DNA of 64,000 bases from Blepharisma japonicum (GCA_949751835.1 CATKHK010000051.1:124001-188000), one strand, 5' to 3'. Numbered from the stretch's first letter, positions 20,820-32,700 are shown. The notes: generated from the sequence alone by a model not told the origin. Program-made: numbers and translations.

Positions 20820-22229
20820 CTACTGAATATCTCTAACAGTTAACTCTTCATGAGTTTGATTAATACTTATTCGCCTAAGCGCCAAAGGTCTCGTGCCAGC
20901 CTTATCAAACGCCAATTCATCTGTAGATGTATTCAGCTCGCATTCTTCTGGAACCGAACAGTCTCTTTTGCATAAGCAACAAGTCTATATAAAAATTACT
21001 CTATTTGCCTTAAATCACTCTTCTATGCAGGTACTATGAAACAAGTGCTTACAATGAAGCTTTCTAACCACAGAAATAGCCCTAAAAGCTTCAAAACATA
21101 TAGCACAAGTAGTATCAAGACCTTTTTTATTTTTAATTTCCTGATATTTTACCGCTGGGTAATTTTTATTGATTAAATTTGATGCGAGCCCTGGTGACTC
21201 CATCACAATCCTTGCCCTTTCTTTTTTATATCTTTTCCACACAATAACAACAATAGCAGCCAAAAGAACTAAAAACCCTACAGATGAAACGATAATATAA
21301 ATCAAAATTAATTGATCTGTAGAGCTTGAGTCTTCTGTATACCAAACACTGTAACTTATATAAGAGCTATCTTTTCTATTGTTAATGAATAAGAAATATA
21401 AATTATTTCCCATTCCGCTTGTATCGATTGAGATTTTTCGTGTGAGGCTTGATTTGTATAAAGTAATCGATAAATAGTTGTTAGGGTTTCCTGTAGAAGG
21501 AAGCGAATCTTGGCTATATAAAATTTACGTGTTTCCGTCAAAGTTGATGAGTAGCTGTCCTTGATTATTGTCCCAAATATAATAAAAAATAATGTTGCCT
21601 GAGCTTACTATATATTTTTTACTGTTATCGAGATTTATATAGCTATAATCTTGACCTGTCTGGGTATTTTCAATTTTTTGAGACTGCTTTGTAATTTCAT
21701 ACGCATTAATATCGCAGCTCGGACCTATAAACCCCGAATTGCATTTGCATGTCCCTAAACTAACGCATTCCCCTTTATTGCTGTTCTTGTTGCAGTCGTT
21801 GGGACACAAAAAATTATCACTAGTATCGATTCCAATTACATAATTCATCAATCCCTGTGAAGACAGATCATTTCCTACACCTATAAAAGCTGAATCTCAT
21901 AAATGTGCACTCTGGAGAAATAAACTTTGGTAATTTAAACCTGAATAATAACTTTCATAATCAGCATATTTCGTATTTACCGGGGGAATCGAGTCTCCGA
22001 AGGTTTTTTGTGTGTTGCTTATCGCTAAAATAGGGAGAGCGCCCGAAGGTTTCGTTGTGATCTGGATTCATATTCTTAGATACATTTGTGTATTTCCCGA
22101 TGAATTGATTTCGAAAATATTTCATTTGTCAATCTGGCTGATTGTTTGAGTAGATCCGATTTCTATCGATGCTCCGAGTGTGTAATTAGTAGTAAGAAGC
22201 AATAATATTGGAATGAAAAGAAACACCAT
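20820..22229 (-). CDS. EGF-like, single-pass membrane RING-H2 protein (two introns)
   Basis: 459 residues after removing 15-nt introns at 21514-21528 and 20985-20999; ends TAG. Order: signal peptide (MVFLFIPILLLLTTNYTLGA), extracellular beta-rich domain, EGF-like module (CPNDCNKNSNKGECVSLGTC, then CNSGFIGPSC), a second beta-rich region, a transmembrane helix (LILIYIIVSSVGFLVLLAAI), a basic stop-transfer KRYKKERAR, then a RING-H2: CAICFEAF, LHCKHLFHSTC, TCCLCKRDC. The second intron splits the RING, between ANR and TCCLC. The architecture is that of transmembrane E3 ubiquitin ligases (PA-TM-RING-like), with EGF instead of PA. A sorting or turnover role in endomembranes is likely by family. Confidence 0.9.
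20985..20999 (-). other. Intron, 15 nt, phase 0, inside the RING
   Basis: GTAATTTTTATATAG. Splicing restores the last two zinc ligands (CCLC) of the RING-H2. Confidence 0.92.
21514..21528 (-). other. Intron, 15 nt, phase 2
   Basis: GTAAATTTTATATAG on the coding strand. It carries an in-frame TAA; splicing joins FDGN to TQDSLPS. Confidence 0.9.
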
Positions 22230-22657
22230 TAATTATGATGAAATATCATAGATAACTTGTCTTATGATGATGAAAGAATGACATATTTAGAGTCACTTAA
22301 AATTATAATGGATGAACAGATGATGCAAAAAAAATAACTCATTTGATCATATATGAATTAAATTTTATATTTCTTATTTTTATCTTTATAAATGATTATT
22401 TTAATATCCTGGAAGATCTTGGAGAAGGATTCGAGATTAAAAATAATATAGCCAAAAGGATGCATTTAAATTATGAAGCCCAAAGGAATTTAAGAGAATT
22501 GCAGAGAATTCGCATTAATTAAATTTAAATAATAATGATTATTGCCAAATTCAATGTATTACAAATCTTAATTATTTTAACCAATCTATCATTTTGTATG
22601 ATTTTTCATTAATTTTTATAAAAATTGCTTAATTAAGCCAATCAGACAGTGATAAAT
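22230..22657. other. AT-rich intergenic region
   Basis: Divergent 5' flanks of the RING-H2 and TauE genes. No ORF, RNA or repeat seen. Confidence 0.55.
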
Positions 22658-24019
22658 ATGAAGTTTATCCAATTTGTTTATCTATTTACGATTCTCTTAG
22701 CTACGGCTAAAAGCGATTATCACCATAATATTAGTGGCTACTGCTATTTTAATTTTGGTCAGAATTGCAGATGCAAGGATAAAAGCCTTTTTCCTCTTCG
22801 GGTAAATGAAGTTATTGGGACCCTAATTATTGTGATTTTCAGTGCACTTTCTAATGCAGCAGGAATAGGTGGAGGTGAAATAAACATTCTGATCATTCAA
22901 TTTTTCTTTCTTTTTGACACTTACAGTTCTATCCCTTTGGCTCAATGTATTATTTTTGGAGGAAGCTTCATGACTGTACTTCTTAAAGTCTGAAAAAGGC
23001 ATCCTACAAAAAATCGCTCGATAATTGATTATGATTTAATTTATTTTGCAATTTCACCTTTATTATCAGGTACTACTGTTGGAGTTATTTTACATATGAT
23101 TTTTCCGAATTGACTTACTTCTATACTATTGATAGCTTTGCTGGCTATAACTTCATATGCCACAACTAAAAAAGGGATTTTTTTGTTTAAAAAGGAGGCG
23201 GATTTAGATGTGAATTTATCTGAAAATCTTATAAATAATCGTTTTTCTGATGTAATTTTAATTGAATATCATGAAGATTCTATAAAATATCAGCAAGCCA
23301 AAAATTACATTGAAGAAGAACAAAAATTATTCCCTTGAGCGCCAATAAAAATCATATTTTTTATATACATAGTCACAATTCTGATGTCTTTCCTAAAAGG
23401 GGGTAAAGGAATAGGATCTATTATTGGGCTGCAAGAATGTAGCGCTTATTATTGATGAACATTTTTGAGCTTTTTAGCATTTATGATTTTAGTTTCATTT
23501 TATTGTGGAAATAAGCTTGTTGATAAATTGAAAATTCTTGAGGAATTTCACTATGAATTTGATGAATATGATGTGAAATGAAACTATAAATTAGCTGCTA
23601 AGGTTGGAATTGTAGTTTTTCTAACTGGAATACTTTCAGGGACATTAGGAGTTGGAGGAGGAATTATTGTGAATCCATATTTAATTCACGTTGGGTTGAG
23701 ATCTGAGGTGGTAGCAGCAACTTCATCGTTTATGATTTTATTTAGTTCATCTATTTCTGTGCTACTATTTAGCATTGGAGGGCTTGTAAAATTTTCATAT
23801 GGTGTTTGATTTTTTATTTTTGCCATTATAGGTTCTATATTAGGAATTTATATTACATATAAAATAGTGGAGGTGTTCAAAAGACCTTCAATTTTGGTTT
23901 TATTGATTTCATTATTAGCTCTCCTGAGCTTTCTATGTATTACCACTAATAGCATTATTGAAGCTATTGAAAAGATAAAAGATGGAGTAATGGATTATCG
24001 TTTTCAAAATTTTTGCTAA
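22658..24019 (+). CDS. TauE/SafE-type membrane transporter, copy 1
   Basis: 453 residues, TAA stop, several TGA Trp. A signal peptide (MKFIQFVYLFTILLATAKS) and a short cysteine-rich lumenal segment (GYCYFNFGQNCRCKD) precede two repeats of the TauE/SafE fold. Each repeat has the hallmark glycine turn: SALSNAAGIGGGEINI in the first and SGTLGVGGGIIVNP in the second. About eight to nine membrane helices are expected, with a cytoplasmic acidic loop between the halves (LSENLINNRFSDV). The family exports sulfite and related sulfur anions in bacteria, and plant and protist relatives exist; the substrate here is unknown. I chose the ATG at 22658; the frame is open a little upstream but without an ATG. 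Confidence 0.9.
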
Positions 24020-24204
24020 ACCTCAAGCTGTTTATGATTTAATTGTTCTGTAAACCCAATTGACTTTTCTGATTAGTGTGTAAAAGCATGTTAATAAGTA
24101 GATACTGCTTCAATTAGTAAATCATAAGTTTCGTTGAATATAGAAATACCGTGACCTTATTCATATTTTTTCCTCATTGTTTCAATCTTAAATTATTTAC
24201 TGGA

Positions 24205-25574
24205 ATGAAATGGTTGATCATCCTCTTATTTTTAAATTTCACTTACGCAATAGATGATTGTAAAGACACTTCAGATTGCGAATACCAAAATTTATGCATA
24301 TCAAATCAGTGCATCCACAAAGGTATTTTGCCGATCGGAATAAATGATGTCGTAGGCATTGTATTGATATCAATAATTAGTGCCCTTGCAAATGCAGCAG
24401 GGATAGGAGGTGGAATACTAAGTATTATGATTTTGCAAAGTATTATGTATTTTGATACTTATTATGCAGTTCCTATGGCTCAAGTCATCAGCTTCGGTGG
24501 AAGCTTGATTTCAGTTTTGTTAAAATTGCGTTTAAGACATCCCACAAGAGACAGACCTTTAATAGACTATGAGCTTATCATCTATATTTTATCCCCAATT
24601 CTTGGGGGAACGACGATCGGAGTGATTTTGCATTTGATTTTCCCTAACTGGCTTACCATTACTTTATTATCAGCTTTATCTGGGTATATGTGCTGAGTAA
24701 CGACTAAAAAAGGCATTTCAATGTTTAAAAAGGAAAATTCATATAAAAATCTGGCAAACACTGAAAAGAAAAATGCTGTGGCTCCAGAGAGAGTGATAAG
24801 GAAAGTGAAACAGATGTAAAATCAAGTGATACATCAAAAGAATTGTGCATTGAAAACAATTATTTTTTAGAAGAAAAACAAATTATCCCATGGAAGCAAA
24901 TAAGAAAAATTTTATTTGTAATTATAATAGTTCTTTCTGGCTCATTTATTAAAGGTGGAAAAGGGATTGACTCGATTTTTGGTTTGAAACAGTGTAGTCT
25001 GCTATATTGATGCTTTTTAACATTTTATTTGTCGATTTATTTGGCTATTTCCGTATATTGCGGATGGAGGCTTATTTCCAAAACAGAAAGAAAAATCTCT
25101 ATCAATTATGATTTTGATGAAAACGATGTAAAATGAAACCTAAAGAGTACAGTCAAAATTGGATTCATAGCATTTCTGGCAGGTATAGGTGCGGGATCCT
25201 TAGGTATTGGAGGAGGATTAATTATGAACCCAATATTAATAGCACTTGGAACTCGACCTGAAGTGTCGACTGCTTCTTCTTCATTCGTGATTCTATTTAG
25301 TTCATCTATATCTGTAACTCAGTATGTAATTAGTGGCTTGATAGATTTTACATATGGAATTTCATTCTTCACACTATCTGTATTAAGTGCTGGATTGGGC
25401 ACAAGGGAAATTAAAAAGCAAGTTGATAAATGAAAAAGGCCTTCCCTTATTGTTCTGCTGCTTGGATTTATGACTTTCCTCTGCTGCATTTGCATTTCAT
25501 TAAATGGAATAATCACTACATCAAAACAAATAAAAAGCGGGGATTTCCAATATGGTTTTTCCTCTTATTGCTAG
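24205..25574 (+). CDS. TauE/SafE-type membrane transporter, copy 2, with a frame break
   Basis: Close paralog of the preceding gene, 185 bp downstream on the same strand. Signal peptide (MKWLIILLFLNFTYA), Cys-rich segment (CKDTSDCEYQNLC) and both glycine turns (SALANAAGIGGGILSI; GAGSLGIGGGLIMNP) are present, and it ends TAG. The two halves lie in different frames: 5' half in the frame of 24205, 3' half (with FIKGGKGIDSIFGLK) in another. The switch falls in the hydrophilic loop near 24780-24800, where the DNA reads CCAGAGAGAGTGATAAG. One extra two-base unit in the AG tract would explain it. A 14-nt intron GTGGCTCCAGAGAG would also restore the frame but lacks the marks of the other introns. So it is either a recent pseudogene or allele, or a sequence error; the rest is well kept. 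Confidence 0.75.
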
Positions 25575-25644
25575 ATTTCTCAAATAAAAAAATATAAGAA
25601 TCAGTAATATTGCTTTTTACATAAATATCTAATTTCTTATCAAA

Positions 25645-26622
25645 ATGTCTTTCAAATTTCTAGAGCTATACCAAGGAACCATTCAGTTTAAAGGAAATTT
25701 TATTGAAATAGTAGAAAATGAAGATCTTCAAGAACTCTCAAAAAATTATTCAATTTCTTTTTGAATCAATTTACAGAAAGTCTTAAAAGGCCGCCAGGTC
25801 ACAATTTTCCATAAAGGAGATAACGGAACATCTCAGCCTACAGTCTCTCTTCATGAAAGAGATCTTCTAATCAGTTTTGACACAGTTCGTGGTGGTAATG
25901 AGCGTTTATTTGCAACTGTTGAAATTCCGCTCAAAGCTTGAACTCATATAGCATTCACTATTTTCCACAATCAATATACTGAGGCTTCCCTTTATATCAA
26001 TGGAAGACTTGATACTTCGATTTCCATAAATATTGATATAGCTCACAATAATGGGAATTGCTATATTGGGAAAGATCCTTGAAATCATGGATTTATTGGT
26101 GAAATAGGGGAACCACTTTTATTTTTCAATGCTTTATCGTCTGATGATATTTGGAAAATGTACCAGCAAAGTATTGAAAACTGAAACCAATCTCAGTGTT
26201 TTAAAAGCTCACAATATTTTTATCAGAGAAAATCAAGAGCAAGCACGCCAGGAAAATGATATAGAGATAGTGAGAGTTCAATAATATATGAAGAAGGAGA
26301 AAGCATAAGGACTTGTGACTCATCTATGATGGCTTTGTCAAAATATGAAAAGTTGGAGGAATTTTTCCAAAAAAATCCCACAGTTTATCGAAAAATATCA
26401 GAAATTGCGAATAATCAGAATTGATTAACTGTCATTTTTAGCATTCTGCAAATGACTGCACCTCATATCGGAAAAAGCACAGAAAATAAAATAGAAGCTG
26501 ACAGGAAAATCCCTCCAACTGTAAATTTAAATATTAATTTCACCAAAAAAGAACTTATTGCTCTAGCAAAAGTAGTAAGATCTCCGCCTTATGAAAAATC
26601 ACCTATAAAAAAGCTGCATTAA
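25645..26622 (+). CDS. LamG/concanavalin-like lectin-fold protein
   Basis: 325 residues, TAA stop, many TGA Trp. Residues ~1-190 have the pattern of a LamG-type (Laminin_G_3) beta-sandwich: FKGNFIEIVENEDL, YSISFWINLQ, WTHIAFTIFHNQ, ASLYINGRLD, GNCYIGKDPW, FIGEIGEPLLF and the final helix-like SSDDIWKMYQQ. Such folds bind sugars or proteins and are usually extracellular, but this one has no signal peptide (MSFKFLELYQ), suggesting a cytosolic or unconventionally placed protein. The last ~120 residues are Ser/Lys-rich and of unknown role. The TauE stop lies 70 bp upstream on the same strand. Confidence 0.8.
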
Positions 26623-26682
26623 TTTTCCAATTAATAATTAAACAAATTTAAATGAGAAATTTTTCAATGTTTCTTAAATATT

Positions 26683-27051
26683 TTAATTTTCTGGATTTCT
26701 TTGGACATTTCGCGCCTGATTTTGATTAAATTGTTCATATTCAGGTGACCTTAAAAGTCTAGCAAGCTCAACTCTTGTGAAAACATTTTTCTGTAACTCA
26801 TACTCCTGTGGGGTAATTTTCTTTGAATGTGATTTAACTAAAACACTTGGGCGGTTTGAGAAATATTCCCAAATTATTCATAGCAAGATGTAGACTCCCA
26901 AAAGTATGAAAACTATATGAAAAAATGGTTCTTCTGGTATTCCTTTGATTATTGTTGGAATCTGTGAAGCAGGCTTGGCAATCTCGAATTTCAGCCAGAT
27001 GTATCCAAGTATAAGAGTACCTATACCGAAAAATATACTTACAAAAGACAT
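26683..27051 (-). CDS. Small two-helix membrane protein
   Basis: 122 residues, TAA stop, with one TGA Trp in the second helix. Helix 1 is SIFFGIGTLILGYIWL (about 4-19), helix 2 IVFILLGVYILLWIIWEYF (about 45-63). The polar C-terminal half (RPSVLVKSHSKKITPQEYEL...) is probably cytoplasmic and ends Asn/Gln-rich. No family was recognised. It lies 22 bp downstream of the TRP-like channel gene on the same strand. Confidence 0.72.
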
Positions 27052-27073
27052 ATCTATTTTTATTAAAATTTAA

Positions 27074-30000
27074 TTATGAAACCAACGTTTGGTTAGACCT
27101 GCTCGCAGCTCTGCTTCTGACTTCTCTTGTATTGCAATATTTCACTTGCATCCCCATTTCATTTCTCATTTTTCTTCCAATGTCTAGCATAGCATTGTAT
27201 TTATGCTCAAGCTCTTTTATTTGGCGATCCAAAATATCTATTCTTCTCGGATCTATACCACTTTTAGCTACTGAAGGCAGTTTTGGAAGAGTCAAGCCAC
27301 CGATATTTATTGATCCAATTTGCCTTTGATATTGTTTTAACCCTTTCATAAGCCATGGAACATTGATATTTTGTGCATGCTCTAGATAAGATTGAGTAAA
27401 ATATTTCCCAGATCTTCTAGGAAGAATTTTTTTCATTCTTGAAACATTTATACTTGCTAGTTTAGTTGAGTCGGCAAACTGCATAAAATATTCATAATAT
27501 AACTCTCTTCTTTCTTCATTACTTTTTAAATCAATTTTCATATATGCAGCATAAATTTCTAAGAACTGATTAATGCTAATTTTTTCTTCAACAATCCCTC
27601 TCAATATTTTTTGAATTTTCGCTAGAAAATTGATGTCAACCATTTCTTGAATTTTTGTAAATTCATTATCATCAACTAATAAAACTTTTTTTCTATCATA
27701 AAGTATCATCCAATAGTGCGTACAGTCTCTTAATAAAGCCCAAATGAGCCAAGGAGCACCTATAAATATTCATTTGAACGATTTTCAATAACTAAATTTT
27801 ACTTGGACTTTTTCATCTCTTATTGATTTATTAGCCATTATAGTATCATCTAGATTCATGGAAAATATTTGTAGTTTATTATCAAACTTTGATAAATAAC
27901 CTGTTTTTCCATAAATTATTAGTCCTTTCCCGTACATAAAAACAGCAAATATCAGAGAGCCTAAGGCAAATAAAATGAACTGAGGAATGGCATAAACTAT
28001 ATAAAAAATTTTGCAAATTCTGGTATTCCATTTGGTTGGATTTGTAGTGAATAATATTAAAGGACAAACTACCAAAGTTATATAATTTAGAGGGGTAGGC
28101 AAAAATATAAGTGCTCCGTATCTGCTATCCCATGAAAATCTATTATAATGATTCGTGATTGCAGCTCGATGCTCACTCTCTACTTCTGCAATAATTTCAA
28201 AATAAGCCAAAAATAGCTTCGAGATCATTAAGTTAAGGAACATAATAGCTGCTAATATCAAATATACACCATAAATGATGCTGCCAAATGCAATATATTC
28301 TGTAAAAGCTGCAAAATCTGTATACATAAGTGCTCCTGAATACAAAAATCTAACTGATTCAGAAAATGTTGGAAAATTGTAATTTGAGTTTGCGAAAATT
28401 GATGTGAATATTGCAGCTGAGCCTACAATTAAAAATGCATAAATTATATAAAAATCAATCATTTTTGTTAACAATTTCCAAATCATCTTTAAAAATGGCC
28501 CAAACGTTCTAGAAGCCATCAAAATTGAAAGAAGCCTGATTCACATAAAAATAAGCATTATGGAGTGCATAAGAGCATTAAAAATGTAAGGATCTTCATC
28601 AGAAAAATATTTCCCAGGTCCCATATATTTTTTCCCAAATCCCCAGCAATTAAAAAGCATAAGACAAAACATCATGATATTTAAAATATTTCAATTTGTA
28701 AACTGATATATTCTTCCAGCTTTAACTTGATAAATATAATACAGTAAATCTTCAAGTATTATCGATCCAATCCATACTTGAGCAGTTCTTAAATATGGAA
28801 GACATGATTGACTAGTAGTAATATCTAAGAATGCATTGTCTGCTATAGCAGTATAAATTACCATCTGGTAAATTATTAGCAAAATTATTGCTGATACAGC
28901 TTGCCCATAAAATCTCAGTTTGCAGGAATCCAGCCATTGATCATAATGGAACATATAAGGCAAATCATTTTTCATCGGATAAGCAAATGACATACCTTTT
29001 TCTTCACCATAAGCCGCCTTAAAAGAGCTGTAAATCGTTGATGCACCTAATATCCCATAATCTCTAGTAGGGCCAATCCACATTTTGGTTACAATTGTCC
29101 CAATTTCTCCACAATCTAGCATGCTATAGAATTGGTTTTGAGCCATAATTGTTAAAGCATTTCTTCCTTGTGAGTCCACTTTTGTCAAATAATACCTCAA
29201 TATTCGCTCTTCCTTTATAGCTTTTTCCAAGCACAATCCTAAATCTTTAAAAATTTCAGCAGTTTCCAAACAAGTGCTGGAATCTTTCAGCGAAGTGTCT
29301 GACAAATTAGTGAGAAATTCAGCTGTAAGGGCACAAAACAAAATAGGATTTCAGCACACTACAATTTCATCTCTTTTTTTGGCAAATGCTTCTAAATTAC
29401 TACACATATCTTGTGTCAAATCGTCAGACCAATATTTCAAGTTAATTCTGTTTAGCATTTCAATCGCTTGCAGACAAGTTTTCCCCTCATCAAGAAGTTC
29501 TACTAATTTTTTCTGGACATCAGGGTCATAGAGTGTATGCTCAGCTTCGTCAATTTCTAATAAATCCACACACAAGTTATAGAGCCCAGCATTGAAAGCT
29601 TCACGAAAGTCTTCTTCAGTTAAATCAATTTTAGCAACTTTTGGGATTTCTCTTGCTAAATCTTCTTGGTGGCACTGGACAAGTTTTCTAATAACCCCTT
29701 CTTCTTGATTGATTTTCGGCCATTTTAATAAAGCTCTGACTGCAGAAATTTTTTCAAGTTCTATTCATTTTTCAATGAGATAAGGGATTGCCATGGAGTT
29801 CATTAAATCTTTTAGGTCTTGGTCATCATTTACCTGCTCTTTTAAAGCGTTTCAGATTTTTGAACTTTTAGCTACTTTTTTGATCAGGTCTATAGGCTTT
29901 CTTATGTTACCAGTCCAAACTCGCTTTAAAAAGCTGATGCAACAGTTATCGACTGCAATTTTGATCATATTTGGGCTAATGGAAGTTGGGTTTATAGTTA

Positions 30001-30673
30001 AAAGTAAAGATGCAAGATTATCGAAACCGTTTTGAAGAGCTTGAAGCATTGATTCTGCTACTAATTTTTTGTTTGTGTAGACTAGCCTTCTATTGTCAAG
30101 GATTCTTAAGTCACTTTGAAAATATTCTGATAATTTTGAATATTTTTGGCTTAATTCTTGCGCTGATTGATGAAAACCTTTATATAGCAAATATCATGCT
30201 ATAAGTTCAATATTATTTTGCTGTTGGCTATATTTTATAGCACTGCTCACAATTTCATCGGAGAAGCTATCAATCGCTTCTATTACTCCCGAAATAGGTA
30301 AAATATATCCATTCTCTAACAAATACTCAGCAAGCCTTACTTGATTTCTCTGCAAGGCGGCAATGATTGCTTTTCCTGAATTTATGAATTCTTCATTTTT
30401 TGCTTTGAATTGAGAATTTAAAGCTAATTCTTTAACTTCACGCTCATTTCCTTCATCTATGTATTTAAGTAGCTGCAGACTTGCTCTGCTTTCTTGATAA
30501 TTTATGAGCTTTTGAACTACACTTGGAGATAAAATATTTGAAGACAGTAATAAATTTATTCCAAGTGAATCAGGTGAACGATTAACTGCTGCAGCATAAG
30601 TGTTATTCTGGGGATGAGGGTCTTCTAACAATTTTGCCTCATCAGTTACAATTATATTTTGATCTTTTTTCAT
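27074..30673 (-). CDS. TRP/polycystin-like cation channel
   Basis: 1,199 residues, intron-free, TAA stop; at least eight TGA Trp join the six ORF pieces, all in one frame. Residues 1-~450 form a helical repeat region, ankyrin-like in periodicity (AALQRNQVRLAEYLLENG, MLQALQNGFDNLASLLL) but degenerate. About residues 580-960 hold the membrane domain: a helix AVSAIILLIIYQMVIYTAI, a helix pair (NILNIMMFCLMLFNCWGF; ALMHSIMLIFMWIRLLSIL), IWKLLTKMIDFYIIYAFLIV, a pore loop around FPTFSESVRFLYSGALM, and an S6 with MFLNLMISKLFLAYFEII, like the LNMLIA motif of TRP channels. A long coiled, basic C-terminus follows. It is probably a Ca2+-permeable channel at the plasma or ciliary membrane. TRP versus polycystin cannot be settled by eye. 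Confidence 0.83.
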
Positions 30674-31000
30674 TTTATTAATTTTAAGTAATAAGAAAAT
30701 TTATAACAAAAATTTTTTACATAAAATTGATGTTAGAAAGATTAAAAACATTGATAATTAATTACAATAAATTTGATATTTTTTAAAGTTATTTTTCTGA
30801 ACTTAGAAGAATTATGCTAAATAATTTTAGCAAGCCCAATTAAAATTTTGAAAATTTAGCTCTTCAAATGACAATGGCAATAGTATGGTGAATGATTATA
30901 TTTTAAACTCTATTAATTTCAATTATGCTGATTAGCCAACCGATATTTGCTAACATCACATTTGGAACTTTGATTCATTAGGTTTATTTTAATAAGGCAT
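30674..31000. other. AT-rich intergenic region upstream of the relic
   Basis: The 5' flank of the channel gene (leftward). It is AT-rich, with no recognisable coding or repeat structure. The 5' border of the relic to its right is fuzzy. Confidence 0.5.
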
Positions 31001-32700
31001 TATAATAAACTAATACTTTTAGGATCAAAATTCTTATAGTTGAACTGATTTAGAATTAATTAATGGGTTTCATTTTTCTCTGTATACTCGGCTTCTAAGT
31101 TATTGATAATAATATCTATTTTCTGGATATTTTTAGCAATATTTACTAAATCAAACAGAATATTACCAAGCACACTAAAATGCTTATTGACCTTGAATGA
31201 TTAAAACATGCATTTAAAATTGCTATTTCTATATTAAAAGAGATTACCACAATACCTAAATAATACTTGGACTGTTAAAAGAAGCCTAAAGCGAAGTAGA
31301 TAATACTCAATAACAGATTTTATAATTATGAAACTATTATAAAGCTTCTAGGGTTGTCATTGATATCTTGCTCATTTGGAAATTTTCGCAAATAAATTCC
31401 GATCTACTAGCCTATCTTTTCCTGTGTTTTTAGAATTTTAAGCTACTGCATTAAGAAGCCAAGACGAGCAAGAAGCCAAAGTCTATAGTATGAGCCATTT
31501 CGTTCCGATTAGATTTTACCTTGCAACTGAGACTTCTTATCAATAAACCTTGTGGAAGGATTCTTGTGCTAGTGCTAATTAAAAATTCATATTTGTTATT
31601 AATATTAGTAGCCTCATCATGGCTGGACTCTGACTGTCAAACTAATAGCTGAAAATCCTAGCAATGTCTTCCAAGGTCCTGAAATGGCCTAAGGAAAATA
31701 AAAAGGCGGAGCAATATTTGACGGAAGCCAAAAAATTCAGAGAGGATTAAATTTGATGTGCAGCTAGCAATAAAATAGGAAACATCTAATCTTTAACCTA
31801 ATTCAAGTCCTTTATGATTTCCCAATGACTTATAAAAATAGAAAATGCCAATTTATTTGATACTTTTCAAGGCCTATGACTAAAGTAATAATTAATTTAG
31901 ACATAGTTTATTATAAAAGTTAACAAAAATAGGACTATGCTCCAAAAAAAAAAGAATTTGCTATGGTAAATAGAGTTAGCAATCTATATGAGGCTGCAAC
32001 AAAACTTTAAATAGCATTTTTTATGTGAAATTGAGATGATTCATGAAATTAATTAAACAATAACACTATTGCTTGTTTCTTGAGTGATAATACTGGATAG
32101 ATTTTCCAATTTTGACTGATTTTATCTTATTAATATAATAATCTATGACAATTCATCAAATAGTTAACTCAATAATCGTATTAAGATCTTAAAAATGCTT
32201 GTTTGGTAGGCTATCTGTGGTTCATCGCACAGAATGAAATCAAGACGAACAGAACAACATTAGCAGGAATAAAGCCACTCTAAATCATTTAAAATGTTAT
32301 ATATAAAGAGATATTTAAGCAGACTTACAATTTTTATAACATTATTATAACTTACTATCTTTTTATAAATTTTGCCATATATACGAAATGTAACGAATAT
32401 TTGATTCTGAGGCATAAGTCATTAAAAAAAATGTTATAGAAGAGTATTAATCCCTCTAATGGATTTTCGGATCATTGAAGGAATTTTAATAAGTAAAAAT
32501 ATAGCAATTGCAGAGAATACTGGAGTGGGGATTGAATTTTTGAAATTTTTTAAAAGAAATAGATAAGAAGGTTTGGAGTGCAAATCAATGGATAATTGTT
32601 GGTCAATTCAATCGCATTATCTATACAATTATTTCTTATTTTCTTGTATCTTTTTTCTTGTATTTTTGACATAAATTCATTGCGAAATCCATAAATTCAA
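31000..32700 (+). pseudogene. Decayed copy of the TmcB/TmcC-like PAS membrane gene, with a ~400-bp insertion
   Basis: The DNA aligns by eye over many blocks with the 3' half of the gene at 33251-37513. Examples: AAGCTTCTAG(G)GTTGTCATTGA near 31340 against AAGCTTCTAGAATTGTCATTGA near 36230; ATGACAATTCATCAA near 32145 against the same string near 36637; ATTTTCGGATCATTGAAGGAATTTTA near 32465 against ATTTTTGAACAATTGATGGAATTTTA near 36940. Numerous stops and indels make it non-functional. It retains a fossil intron, GTAATAATTAATTTAG, at the second conserved intron site. The 5' half, including the PAS region, is missing, and part of the 3' end seems deleted. An unrelated stretch at roughly 31400-31795 interrupts it. 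The relic has the same orientation as the three intact copies that follow. Confidence 0.8.
31400..31795. other. Unrelated, GC-richer insertion within the relic
   Basis: Sequence on both sides aligns to the intact paralog, but this stretch does not. It is less AT-rich and in places looks like old coding sequence, with many stops. I see no terminal repeats and do not recognise its source. Borders are approximate. Confidence 0.5.

Noticed and set aside
21470-21490. Telomere-like GTTAGGG string
   Set aside because: A single unit inside coding sequence (Asn-Pro-Asn-Asn region of the RING-H2 gene); not a repeat array.
24786-24799. A 14-nt intron GTGGCTCCAGAGAG in the second TauE/SafE gene
   Set aside because: It would repair the frame, but it is GC-rich, lacks GTA at the start, TAG at the end and TA at positions 9-10, unlike all other introns; an AG-tract length change is simpler.
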